Origin: Paludibaculum sp. | Lineage (GTDB): Bacteria; Acidobacteriota; Terriglobia; Bryobacterales; Bryobacteraceae | Length of the DNA: 64,000 nucleotides | Reading direction: 5' to 3' | Assembly (NCBI GenBank): GCA_029973955.1 | Contig: JARKQJ010000078.1 | Coordinates: 1 to 64,000 of the forward strand | In this document: positions 19,259 to 27,427 of the stretch, piece after piece | Numbering within the stretch: position 1 is the first letter of the stretch | Layout: each line of letters starts with the position of its first letter | Program-made: the position numbers and the translations under genes | Notes under the pieces: model-generated | What the model was told of the DNA's origin: nothing | Databases searched by the model: none | What the model saw: only the letters and a program-made list of their open reading frames with translations

Positions 19259-19626
19259 CTCCATCCATCCTTATCATTGAAGACGCCGACACCTGCCGTG
19301 AGACGCTGGAGATCGCCCTCTCCGCCATCAACGGCTACGCCGTCTTCACCTTCTCTACCGCCGAAGATGCTCTCAGAGAGCTCCAGCGCGTCAACCCCGT
19401 CGCCGTCGTCACCGATCTCCACCTCCCCGGTATGGACGGCTTCGACCTCATCACCCAGATCCTCCGCCGCCCAGCGCCTCGACCCGCCATCCTCGTCATT
19501 AGCGGCGATACCGATCCCGCCACCCCCCAACGCGCCCTCTCCCTCGGCGCCAACGCCTTCTTCTCAAAGCCCTACTCTCCGGCTGAAGTCCGGCGAACCC
19601 TGGAGAACCTGATCCATGCTGCCTAG
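19255..19626 (+). CDS. Stand-alone CheY-like receiver protein
   Basis: A 123-residue single-domain receiver with GTG start that overlaps the upstream stop as GTGA. Acidic pocket IIEDAD, phospho-acceptor Asp54 in VVTDLHLPGMDG, Ser/Thr in VISGDT and Lys in FFSKPYS are present, so it should be phosphorylated. It lacks an output domain. Its place between the OmpR regulator and the porin suggests a phosphate sink or relay for the same kinase. It overlaps the next gene by 11 nt. Confidence 0.88.
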   Translation: MTPSILIIEDADTCRETLEIALSAINGYAVFTFSTAEDALRELQRVNPVAVVTDLHLPGMDGFDLITQILRRPAPRPAILVISGDTDPATPQRALSLGANAFFSKPYSPAEVRRTLENLIHAA

Positions 19627-20965
19627 AATCTGTCTCCTCCTGGCCTGCGCACTCCTGCCCCTCGCCGCGCAGAACCAGACCGCCACTCAACTCAAGGACA
19701 TCATCGACCGCCTCGAAAAGCTCGAGAAGGAAAACCGCTCCCTGCGGGACGAGGTGGCGGACCTCCGCCGCCAGGTCGGCGGCGAAAAGCCCCCCACCGC
19801 AAATTCGGAATCTTCCGCCGAATCCAAGCAACTCGCCGAGCGCGTCGAAGTCCAGGAAACCCGCACCGCGGATCTGGCCCAATCCAAGGTGGAAGCCAGC
19901 TCGCGCTTCCCCATCTCCATCACCGGCATGGCCCTCTTTAACGCCTTCTACAACACCGACGGCAACAACGCTTCTCAATACCCCACCACCGCTTCCCTCC
20001 TCCCCACTCCTGCCAACGGCGGCGGCAGCTTCCGCCAGAGCATCCTCGGCTTCCGTTTTCAGGGACCCCGGATCGCCGGCGGCGGACGCATCTCCGGCTC
20101 CCTCTACACCGACTTCTGGGGCGGCACCGACAACTCCCTCAACCACCTCATGCGCATCCGTACCGCCAGCATCGAAGCCGACTGGAAGCGCACCACCCTC
20201 ACCGTCTCCCACGACAAGCCCCTCATCTCCCCCCGCGAGCCTAACTCGCTCGCCCAGGTCTCCATCTCCCCCCTCACCAGCGCTGGCAATCCCTGGCTCT
20301 GGAAACCCCAGTTCCGCGTCGAACAGCGCTTCTCTCTCTCCGAATCCGCCGGCTTCCGCGCTCAAGGCGCGCTCTATATGACCGACGAGTCCCGCGTCAC
20401 CGTCCCCGCTGACTACGCATCCCAGGTCGAGTCCGCCCGCCCCGGTTACCAGGGCCGCTTCGAACTCTGGAAAGACGGCGCCAAGGGCCGCCGCATGGAA
20501 CTCGCCTCCGGATTCCACCTCAGCGATAGCCACGTCGCCGGCTACACCGTCCCTTCCCGCATCTACACCGCCGACTGGATGCTCAAGCCCTACGCCCAAT
20601 TCGATTTCTCCGGCCTCTTCTTCACCGGCCAGAACGTCGCGCCCCTCGGCGCCCTCCGCCAGGGCTACGTCATCGTCAACGGCGATCCCCGCGCCGTCCA
20701 CACCACCGGCGGCTACGGACAACTCGCCTGGCGCCCTACCTCCCGCCTCTCCTTCCACCTCTTCTCCGGCACTCAGGACGACCGCAACTCCGACCTCCTG
20801 CCCGGCCGCACCGGCAAGAACACCCTCTTCGGCGGCAACACCATGTACCGCCTCGCCCCCAACGTCATCATCTCGTTTGAAGGCTCCCACATCCGCACAA
20901 ACTACATCGGCTCCGGCCTCCGCACGGTGAACCACTATGACATTGCTCTGGCGTATCTGTTTTAG
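19616..20965 (+). CDS. Outer-membrane porin-like protein with N-terminal coiled coil
   Basis: The 449-residue protein has a signal peptide (MLPRICLLLACALLPLAA), a heptad-type coiled coil at about 30-75 (IIDRLEKLEKENRSLRDEV), and then alternating amphipathic strands typical of an outer-membrane barrel, ending in Phe (ALAYLF), the usual barrel C-terminus. Its layout matches the OprP/DcaP-like porins whose coiled coil trimerises in the periplasm. The solute is unknown. The gene lies inside a chain of overlapping frames (11 nt upstream, 29 nt downstream), so it is translated with the regulators and with the cupredoxin. Confidence 0.8.
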   Translation: MLPRICLLLACALLPLAAQNQTATQLKDIIDRLEKLEKENRSLRDEVADLRRQVGGEKPPTANSESSAESKQLAERVEVQETRTADLAQSKVEASSRFPISITGMALFNAFYNTDGNNASQYPTTASLLPTPANGGGSFRQSILGFRFQGPRIAGGGRISGSLYTDFWGGTDNSLNHLMRIRTASIEADWKRTTLTVSHDKPLISPREPNSLAQVSISPLTSAGNPWLWKPQFRVEQRFSLSESAGFRAQGALYMTDESRVTVPADYASQVESARPGYQGRFELWKDGAKGRRMELASGFHLSDSHVAGYTVPSRIYTADWMLKPYAQFDFSGLFFTGQNVAPLGALRQGYVIVNGDPRAVHTTGGYGQLAWRPTSRLSFHLFSGTQDDRNSDLLPGRTGKNTLFGGNTMYRLAPNVIISFEGSHIRTNYIGSGLRTVNHYDIALAYLF

Positions 20966-21650
20966 CGCCTTGCTCGCTTCCACGCTCTCCGCCGGCTCCC
21001 TGCGGGGCCGCGTGCAACTCACCAACTCCAAGGACACCGCTGTCCTCAAGAAGGCCGACTACTCCGGCGTCGTCCTCTGGCTCGAGCCTGCCTCCCCTCC
21101 CCCTCCCAGCCGCCCCCCCAAATCCGCCACCATCCTTCAAAATGACAAAACCTTCACCCCCCACATCCACGCCGTCGAACTCGGCACCCGCATCGCCTTC
21201 CCCAACTCCGACCCCATCTTCCACAACGCCTTCTCCAACTATGACGGCCGCGTCTTCGATCTCGGCCTCTACCCCCCCGGAACCTCCCGCAGCGTCACCT
21301 TCGACCGCCCCGGCGTCGTCCGCGTCTTCTGCAATATCCACTCCTCCATGTCCGCCATCATCGTCGTCTCATCCGGACCCTGGTTCGCCACAACGCCCGC
21401 CAGCGGCCAGTTCGAGATCCCCAACGTCCCCCCGGGCGAATACACGCTGAGGGTCTTCCATGAACGCGCCACCCCGGATGTCCTCAAGCGTCTGGAGCGC
21501 AAGCTCACTATCAACTCCACGCCGGTGGACCTCGGCGCCATCCCCGTCTCTGAAGCCGGCTTCCTGCCCTTGTCCCACATGAACAAGTACGGCGCCGAAT
21601 ACGGCCCCGAAAACGACCAGAACCATCTCTACCCAGCCCCGAGGAAATAG
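20937..21650 (+). CDS. Exported cupredoxin-like (type 1 copper) protein
   Basis: The 237-residue protein starts with a signal peptide (LLWRICFSALLASTLSAG). A cupredoxin fold covers about residues 25-145: His96 in DPIFHNAFS and the loop FCNIHSSM give Cys132, His135 and Met138, the complete ligand set of a type 1 copper site with amicyanin-like C-X2-H-X2-M spacing. Residues 150-200 form a small carboxypeptidase-regulatory-like beta domain (GQFEIPNVPPGEYTLRV). It resembles proteins labelled methylamine-utilisation or plastocyanin-like. It overlaps the porin gene by 29 nt. Likely a periplasmic electron carrier or copper-binding sensor partner. Confidence 0.82.
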   Translation: MTLLWRICFSALLASTLSAGSLRGRVQLTNSKDTAVLKKADYSGVVLWLEPASPPPPSRPPKSATILQNDKTFTPHIHAVELGTRIAFPNSDPIFHNAFSNYDGRVFDLGLYPPGTSRSVTFDRPGVVRVFCNIHSSMSAIIVVSSGPWFATTPASGQFEIPNVPPGEYTLRVFHERATPDVLKRLERKLTINSTPVDLGAIPVSEAGFLPLSHMNKYGAEYGPENDQNHLYPAPRK

Positions 21651-21653
21651 CCT

Positions 21654-23339
21654 TTGATCCGCCGCATCGCCAATCGCCTGCTGCCTGGCTTCTCCCTCCC
21701 GGCGAAACTCCTCCTCTCCACTTCGCTTGCCATCACCCTCCTGTTCGCTGTCACCGGCTGGATCGTCCAGGACCGTTCCAGCCGCCTCACCGCCCTCAGC
21801 CTCGAAGAGGAGGTCCACAACGGCTTCCGCGCCTACGACTCCCTTTGGCGTACCCGCGAGGAGATGCTCTCCTCCATCAGCCAGATCCTCAGCCGCATGC
21901 CCGACGTCCGCGCCGCCTTCTCCACCGGCGACGCCGCTACCATCCGCGACACCGCCGGCGAAATCTGGAGCCGCGTCGCCCGCGAAGACGCCATCTTCCT
22001 AGTCAGCGATCCCCGCGGCGCCGTCATCGCGTCACTCGGCCGCCCCCTCGATCCGCCCCTCAAAGACCTCCCGTTCGTCCGCGGCGCCGCACGCCGCTTC
22101 CCCAGCCAAAGCTCTGGTTTTCTCATGCTCGGCAGCACCCTCTACCAGACCGTCGTGACGCCCGTTTACGTCAACACCGCCACTGAGCCCGCGCTCCTCA
22201 ACGTCCTCATCGCCGGCTACGCCGTGGACCACGGCGTAGCCGACCGCCTCCAGTCCTCCACCGGCAACACCCACTTCGAATTCATCGTCAACGGCGTCAC
22301 CGTGGCCGGCTCCGGCGAAGCCATTCCTGTAACCTCTCCCTTCGCCCGCGAACTCCGCCGGCCTCTGCTCGACCTCGATGGCCGCTCCATCGGCGAGCTC
22401 CGCATCTCCCGCTCCTTCGAAGCCGCCCGCCTCCACCTCAACCGCCTCCGCCGCGACGTCTTCGTCATCTGGGCTCTCGCCCTCTCCGCCGGCCTCCTGC
22501 TCATCTTCCTCCTCGCCCGCCAGTTCCTCCGGCCGCTCGCCGAACTCGACCGCGCCGCCCGCCAGATCGCACAGGGCAACTTCTCCGTCACCCTCCCGGT
22601 CCGTGCCAACGACGAAATCGGCCGCCTCGCCCAGTCGTTCAACTCCATGTCCAAGTCCCTCAGCGAGGCACGCCAGGAACTCATCCGCCAGGAGCGCCTT
22701 CAGACCATCGCCCGCCTCAGCACCTCCCTAGTCCACGACCTCCGCAACCCCTTGGCCGCCATCTACGGCGGCGCCGAGATGCTGGTCGACTCGGACCTGA
22801 ACCCCACTCAGGTGAAGCGCCTCGCAGCCAATATCTACAAGTCTTCCCGCCGCATCCAGGAAATGCTTCAGGATTTACTTCAGGTCTCGCGCGAGCAGTC
22901 CGATCTTCGCGAGTCCTGCCGCCTCGCCGAGCTCGTCCGCGCGGCGGCATCCGATTGCCGCGCCGAAGCCGAAGCGCGCCTCGTCCGCATCGACATCGAA
23001 GTGCCCGAGGATCTCGAACTCGCCGCGGCCCGCTCCCGCCTTGAACGCGTCTTTCAAAACCTGATCTCCAACGCCGTCGAGGCCATGCCCCAGGGTGGCC
23101 GCATCCTCATCTCCGCCGCACGCGACACCCACGGCATCCTCGCCTCTGTCTCAGACAACGGCCCGGGCGTCCCCCAGGAGATCCGCGGCCGGCTCTTCCA
23201 GCCCTTCGTCACCGCCGGCAAGCGCAGCGGCATGGGCCTCGGCCTCGCCCTCTCCCGGCAGACCGTCCTCGACCACGGCGGCGACCTCTGGCTCGACTCC
23301 TCCGCCAACGGAGCCCGCTTCTGCCTCCGCCTCCCCTGA
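21654..23339 (+). CDS. Membrane sensor histidine kinase with periplasmic sensor domain and HAMP
   Basis: The 561-residue protein starts with TTG at 21654, 3 nt after the cupredoxin stop, with GAGGAAA upstream. Transmembrane helix 1 lies at about 17-37, then a periplasmic region of about 220 residues that looks CACHE-like, helix 2 near 265-288 (VIWALALSAGLLLIFLLA), a HAMP linker, and a HisKA domain with the phospho-acceptor His361 in LVHDLRNPL. The ATP-binding domain has an N box (NLISNAVEA), DNGPGVP and GMGLGLALS. It should phosphorylate the OmpR regulator and the CheY protein upstream. The periplasmic ligand may relate to copper or redox state, judged only by the neighbours. Confidence 0.9.
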   Translation: MIRRIANRLLPGFSLPAKLLLSTSLAITLLFAVTGWIVQDRSSRLTALSLEEEVHNGFRAYDSLWRTREEMLSSISQILSRMPDVRAAFSTGDAATIRDTAGEIWSRVAREDAIFLVSDPRGAVIASLGRPLDPPLKDLPFVRGAARRFPSQSSGFLMLGSTLYQTVVTPVYVNTATEPALLNVLIAGYAVDHGVADRLQSSTGNTHFEFIVNGVTVAGSGEAIPVTSPFARELRRPLLDLDGRSIGELRISRSFEAARLHLNRLRRDVFVIWALALSAGLLLIFLLARQFLRPLAELDRAARQIAQGNFSVTLPVRANDEIGRLAQSFNSMSKSLSEARQELIRQERLQTIARLSTSLVHDLRNPLAAIYGGAEMLVDSDLNPTQVKRLAANIYKSSRRIQEMLQDLLQVSREQSDLRESCRLAELVRAAASDCRAEAEARLVRIDIEVPEDLELAAARSRLERVFQNLISNAVEAMPQGGRILISAARDTHGILASVSDNGPGVPQEIRGRLFQPFVTAGKRSGMGLGLALSRQTVLDHGGDLWLDSSANGARFCLRLP

Positions 23340-23409
23340 CACCCCTCCTTTTACCCTTCTTTCACATCCTCATGACCACCGTAACTCCGAAAACCCGCAT
23401 CCTGTTCCC

Positions 23410-23892
23410 ATGAAGGCAGCAGCAGCAATCGCATTCCTGGCATTCGTCATCCTCCAAATGGCCCCCGCGCCCTATCAACTCTCCTCCGCACCCCTCGATC
23501 CGCGCGCCGCCATCTCGGCCGATCCCGACATCCCCTATCACATCCAAAGTGTCCTCCGCCGCGCCTGCATGGACTGCCACTCCCAGGAGACCCGCGTCCC
23601 CTGGTACGGCCGCGTCGCCCCCGCCTCCTGGCTCCTCGCCAAGGACGTCACGGAGGCCCGCCTGGTCATGGATCTCTCCCATTGGGGCGATCGGCCCGCC
23701 GCCGGCCGCCTGGCCCTCTCCTCGGCGGCCTGCGCTGCCGTCAAGGAATCCAAAATGCCCAAGCCGCAGTACCGCATGATGCATCCCGAAGCCCGCCTCT
23801 CCCCCCAGGACATCGAGGCCCTTTGCGGCTGGCCGAAGGCGGTGCTCGCCTCCATCGCCCGCCAGAAATCCCTCTCCGCGGCGTCGCGTTAG
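23410..23892 (+). CDS. Haem-binding domain protein (CXXCH)
   Basis: The 160-residue protein has a hydrophobic N-terminus (AAAAIAFLAFVILQMAP) and the haem-binding domain pattern CMDCHSQETRVPWYG, with the CXXCH at residues 53-57, followed by APASWLLAKDV. Such domains occur in periplasmic single-haem proteins. It lies 70 nt after the histidine-kinase gene in the same direction and is likely the last gene of that cluster. The frame is open upstream of 23410, but ATG 23410 precedes the signal anchor; no good ribosome site is seen there. It may be an electron partner of the cupredoxin; that is inference. Confidence 0.8.
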   Translation: MKAAAAIAFLAFVILQMAPAPYQLSSAPLDPRAAISADPDIPYHIQSVLRRACMDCHSQETRVPWYGRVAPASWLLAKDVTEARLVMDLSHWGDRPAAGRLALSSAACAAVKESKMPKPQYRMMHPEARLSPQDIEALCGWPKAVLASIARQKSLSAASR

Positions 23893-24005
23893 GCCTCAAA
23901 CTGCCCCATCCGTCCCAGCGCTCGCCCGCAGCCGCTGCTCTATTCCATCTCAGGCCCCGTAAACATCCTCCCCGGATTTGCCGATAGTCTCCTGGGAGAG
24001 TCCCG

Positions 24006-25172
24006 ATGCGCTTGAAGACAGTCCTGATCGCCGCCGCCGTCACCGCAGCCCTGCTGGTCCTGTGCCCGCCCGTCTACTCCGGGCAGGCCGCCCCGCCGCC
24101 CACAGACCTCTGGAAGATGGTCCATCCCGGCGCGAAGTTCATCGTCGGCATTGACTGGCAGCGCGCTAAGTCCTCGCCGGTCGGACGCATGATCGCCAAG
24201 CAGTTCGCCGGTCAGGCCGGTAAGTTTAAGTCCTCCGGCCCGGGCTTGGAGATGATCGATCAGCTCGATCGCGTCCTCATCAGCGGCACCGAAGCTTCCA
24301 CCGGCGCGGCAGACCCCATGGCCGGTTCCGTGGTCGCCATTGAAGGCCGCCTGGACCGCGCTCTGCTCAAGAAATCCCTCCCCGCCGGCACCGCCGTGGA
24401 GCGCTTCCGCGGCGTGGATCTCTACGTCCCTCCCAAGAGCAAAGTGAACGAGCCGCTGCTCGCTATCCTGAACGACCGCAATGCGCTGCTGGCTGACCGC
24501 ACCACCATGGCTCTCGTCCTCGATGGTCAATCCGGAGCCCGCGACACGGCCCTGCTGCAGCGCGCCGTCGACATGAGCGCAAAGTGCGAAATCTGGATGG
24601 TCGCCGCCTCCTTCGGCAACACCGGAGCCGAAAGCCCCGAGCCCGCCTTTCGCCAGCTCCAGGACATCGACTCCATGGACTTCGGCCTCAACCTCCAGCA
24701 GGGCCTCGGCCTCCGCGCGAACCTCATCGCAAAGACCCCTGAATCCGCCCAGGGCTTCGCCATGATGGCCCAGCTCTTCTCTTCCATGGCCACTCAGAAC
24801 CAGAAGCAAGCGCCCGAACTCACCGAAATGCTCCGCAGCATCAAGGTGACCACCGAAGGCAACGCCGTCCGCATGAGCCTCGATATCTCCGCCGCTCAGC
24901 TCGAAAAAGGCGTCGCCTCCGCCCGTGCTTCCTTCGAACAGAACGGCCGCCGGACCATCGAGTCCTTCCTCGGCGTCCAACCCTCCGGGCAGATCCCCCC
25001 AGGACTCAAACCCGCCGTCAAGGGCGTACCCGGTGGCTCCCCCACCCAAACCGCCTACTCCCCTGCCCCGCCCCGCGAGCCGGAGCCCCCCAAGACCCGC
25101 ACCATCCGCATCGTCGGCTCGGACGACGGCCCCAAAGAGATCACCTACACCACTGGCGGTAAAACCCACTAA
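24006..25172 (+). CDS. Uncharacterised exported protein
   Basis: The 388-residue protein has a signal peptide (KTVLIAAAVTAALLVLCPPVYSG) and GGGAGAG before the ATG. The region 30-330 is a mixed alpha/beta domain (HPGAKFIVGIDWQRAKSSP near the start; later GNAVRMSLDISAAQLE). The last 60 residues are rich in Pro and polar residues. I do not recognise the family; DUF3352-like architecture is a weak guess. A hairpin terminator follows 7 nt after the stop. The gene stands alone between the haem protein and an orphan response regulator. Confidence 0.7.
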   Translation: MRLKTVLIAAAVTAALLVLCPPVYSGQAAPPPTDLWKMVHPGAKFIVGIDWQRAKSSPVGRMIAKQFAGQAGKFKSSGPGLEMIDQLDRVLISGTEASTGAADPMAGSVVAIEGRLDRALLKKSLPAGTAVERFRGVDLYVPPKSKVNEPLLAILNDRNALLADRTTMALVLDGQSGARDTALLQRAVDMSAKCEIWMVAASFGNTGAESPEPAFRQLQDIDSMDFGLNLQQGLGLRANLIAKTPESAQGFAMMAQLFSSMATQNQKQAPELTEMLRSIKVTTEGNAVRMSLDISAAQLEKGVASARASFEQNGRRTIESFLGVQPSGQIPPGLKPAVKGVPGGSPTQTAYSPAPPREPEPPKTRTIRIVGSDDGPKEITYTTGGKTH

Positions 25173-25179
25173 CCGAAAA

Positions 25180-25205
25180 GGCCTCCCAGCCGGGAGGCCC
25201 CTTCA
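25180..25205 (+). terminator. Rho-independent terminator after the 388-residue protein gene
   Basis: Stem GGCCTCCC (25180-25187) with GGGAGGCC (25192-25199), 4-nt loop, followed by CCCTTC. The T run is poor. Confidence 0.65.
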
Positions 25206-25228
25206 ATTCCCGCTGCGATTCGCCCCCT

Positions 25229-25936
25229 TTAGACTGCCGCCGGAGCCGCCTCCGCCAGATTCTCGTTGAACGAATACCCGAACCCACGCACAGACCGGAT
25301 GAACCCCGGCGTGGACGCATCCGCCTCGATCTTCTGCCTCAGCCTCAGAATGTAGACGTCCACCGTGCGGTCCGTCACCGCCCGGTCATGCCCCCACACC
25401 GCATCCAGCAACTGCTCCCTGGAGAATACGACCCCCGGCCGGGACATCAGGAACTCCAGCAGGCGAAACTCCGTCGCCGTCAGCGCCAGACCCTCGCCGT
25501 TCAGCGTCACCCGGCAACTCGTCCGGTCCAGTTCCAGCCCCCCCGCCCGCAAGGCCCGCACCGGCTGCGCCAGTTGGCGGAACTGAATCTTGATCCGCGC
25601 AACCAACTCCCGTACGAAGAACGGCTTCACGATATAGTCGTTCGCACCCAGCTCCAGCCCCACAATGCGGTCCGTCTCAGACGCCCGCGCCGTCAGGAAG
25701 ATCACCGGAATGTGCGCCAGCTCCGGCTTGGCCCGGATGCCCTTGCAGATATCCAATCCATCCGAGTCCGGCAGCATGATGTCCAGGATGATCAGGTCGG
25801 GCCGCTCGCGGCGGCACAACTCCACCGCGCCCTTGCCCGTCTGGGCCCCCACCATCTGAAACCCTTCCTTCTCCAGGTTGTACTTCAACAGGGCGAAGAG
25901 GTCCGCATCGTCTTCAATCAACAGGATCTTTTTCAT
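25229..25936 (-). CDS. OmpR/PhoB-type response regulator (orphan)
   Basis: The 235-residue protein starts MKKILLIEDDADLF. The receiver domain has Asp52 in LIILDIMLPDSDG, Thr in FLTARAS and Lys in IVKPFF; the winged helix begins about 130 and shows ATEFRLLEFLMSRPG and RTVDVYILRLRQK. No histidine kinase is adjacent on this strand, so the partner kinase is elsewhere; the hybrid kinase at 33818-35413 is a distant candidate only. Start at 25936 is supported by the typical N-terminus; TAGGCT lies 7 nt upstream and fits a leaderless promoter. Confidence 0.92.
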   Translation of the reverse strand: MKKILLIEDDADLFALLKYNLEKEGFQMVGAQTGKGAVELCRRERPDLIILDIMLPDSDGLDICKGIRAKPELAHIPVIFLTARASETDRIVGLELGANDYIVKPFFVRELVARIKIQFRQLAQPVRALRAGGLELDRTSCRVTLNGEGLALTATEFRLLEFLMSRPGVVFSREQLLDAVWGHDRAVTDRTVDVYILRLRQKIEADASTPGFIRSVRGFGYSFNENLAEAAPAAV

Positions 25937-25943
25937 TCCAGTC

Positions 25944-25949
25944 AGCCTA
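25944..25949 (-). promoter_or_regulatory. -10-like box before orphan response regulator
   Basis: TAGGCT ends 7 nt before the ATG at 25936; no convincing ribosome site lies between. Confidence 0.35.
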
Positions 25950-26024
25950 TTCCTATGGATAACCCAGGAATTGTTACTGTTGCATGACAACCGCGTGAAT
26001 TTGCGGCGACCCCGCCGGCCCTCC

Positions 26025-27371
26025 CTACACCGTCTTCGGGTCCGGATGCTCCCACGGCGCACGGTACGGCCGCGCCAGTTTCGAGTTCGCCTCGGCGTCC
26101 CCCACCACCTCACCCGTTGCCGGGTCCCATCGCAAGGATCGCCCCAGCGACATGCTCATGTTCGCCAGAATGCACCCGATGGTCGAAATCGCCCCCTGCT
26201 CCACATCCGCCACCGGCCGCGTCCGCTTGTCGATCGCCGCCAGGAAGTCCTTCATTTGCAGCCGCACAGCCGGAGCGCAGTGCTTCTCCAGCCGAGGCTC
26301 CGTCTTGTCCTCCGGATACTGCTCCAACTCATACGTGACATCCCGGTGAACCGCCTGCCCCTGCGCCGGCAGGAAGTCGTAGGAGTAAACACTCGCCTTC
26401 AGAATGCCCTTCTCCCCATAGAAGATCCCCGCCCAGGGGTACTTCGCATCGGGCGGCTGCCCCCAACGCCGGTGCGTCCACACCACCTCCACTTCGGGAT
26501 GATGGAACGTGGCCACCTGTGTGTCGCTGATGTTCGACCGCCCGCCCTTGTTCACATAGATCCCGCCCGAAGACGAAACCGTCTCCGGCCAACCCAGATC
26601 CAGCATCCACCGCACCATGTCATACATATGGATGCCCATGTCGCCCATTGTGCCATTCCCGTATTCCATGAAAGCCCGCCACCGCTGCGGGTGGATCATC
26701 GACGTGTACGGTAGCTTCGGCGCCGGGCCCGCCCACATCTCGTAATCCAGGTTCGCCGGCACTGGAATCTCCGGCGGATTCTCCGGCCTGGAGCCGTAGT
26801 AACAGCAGATCTCCACGTGCGAGATCTTGCCCAGCTTGCCGCTCCTGATAATCTCGTTTCGCGCTTCGATCAGGTGCGGCGTCGACCGCCGCTGTGTGCC
26901 GATCTGCACCACCCGCTTGTACTTCCGCGCCGCCGCCAGAATCGCCAGGCTCTCCACCACATCCACGGAAATCGGCTTCTGTAGCCACACGTCGCAGCCC
27001 GACTGGATCGCCCCAATCGCCGCCAGCGCATGCCAGTGGTCCGGCGTCCCCACCAGGACGATGTCCAGATCCTTCTGCGCCAGCATCTCGCGGTAGTCTT
27101 TGAAAACCCGCGGCTTCTTGCCCGATTTCTGCCGCGTCGAGACGATCTCCGCGGCGTCCGCCACCATCTGGCTGTCCACGTCGCACAGCGACACCACCTC
27201 CACCGGCGACACCTGCACCAGCCGCAGCAGGTCCACCTTCCCATACCAGCCCGTGCCGATCAGCCCCACCCGCCGTACTTTCGACTTGTCGTATTCCGGC
27301 TCCGGAACGGCGTACGCGGCCGTCGCGCTCAGCCCCGCGGTGGTCGTCTTCAGAAAGTGGCGTCGATCCAT
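26025..27371 (-). CDS. Gfo/Idh/MocA family oxidoreductase, Tat-exported
   Basis: The 448-residue protein starts MDRRHFLKTTTAGLSATAAYA, a clear twin-arginine signal. The Rossmann motif is GLIGTGWYGKVDL and the family lysine lies in VWLQKPISVD, where the usual Glu of EKP is Gln. The C-terminal domain ends near GEVVGDAEANSK. I used the ATG at 27371; a GTG two codons upstream (27377) is possible. TATACT lies 8 nt before the ATG and there is no good ribosome site. The gene is divergent from an MFS carrier (56 nt), a frequent pairing for sugar metabolism. Substrate unknown. Confidence 0.9.
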   Translation of the reverse strand: MDRRHFLKTTTAGLSATAAYAVPEPEYDKSKVRRVGLIGTGWYGKVDLLRLVQVSPVEVVSLCDVDSQMVADAAEIVSTRQKSGKKPRVFKDYREMLAQKDLDIVLVGTPDHWHALAAIGAIQSGCDVWLQKPISVDVVESLAILAAARKYKRVVQIGTQRRSTPHLIEARNEIIRSGKLGKISHVEICCYYGSRPENPPEIPVPANLDYEMWAGPAPKLPYTSMIHPQRWRAFMEYGNGTMGDMGIHMYDMVRWMLDLGWPETVSSSGGIYVNKGGRSNISDTQVATFHHPEVEVVWTHRRWGQPPDAKYPWAGIFYGEKGILKASVYSYDFLPAQGQAVHRDVTYELEQYPEDKTEPRLEKHCAPAVRLQMKDFLAAIDKRTRPVADVEQGAISTIGCILANMSMSLGRSLRWDPATGEVVGDAEANSKLARPYRAPWEHPDPKTV

Positions 27372-27379
27372 AGACACCC

Positions 27380-27385
27380 AGTATA
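27380..27385 (-). promoter_or_regulatory. -10-like box for leaderless Gfo/Idh mRNA
   Basis: TATACT, five of six consensus bases, ends 8 nt before the ATG at 27371. Confidence 0.45.
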
Positions 27386-27427
27386 TGTGCGCGGAGCCGC
27401 CTTCGGGAATGCCACAATATAGGATTC

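Noticed and set aside
18425-19264. N-terminal extension of the TIGR03118 protein across the response regulator
   Set aside because: A signal peptide and GGGAGG ribosome site occur at 18424, and the extension is antisense to a conserved regulator.
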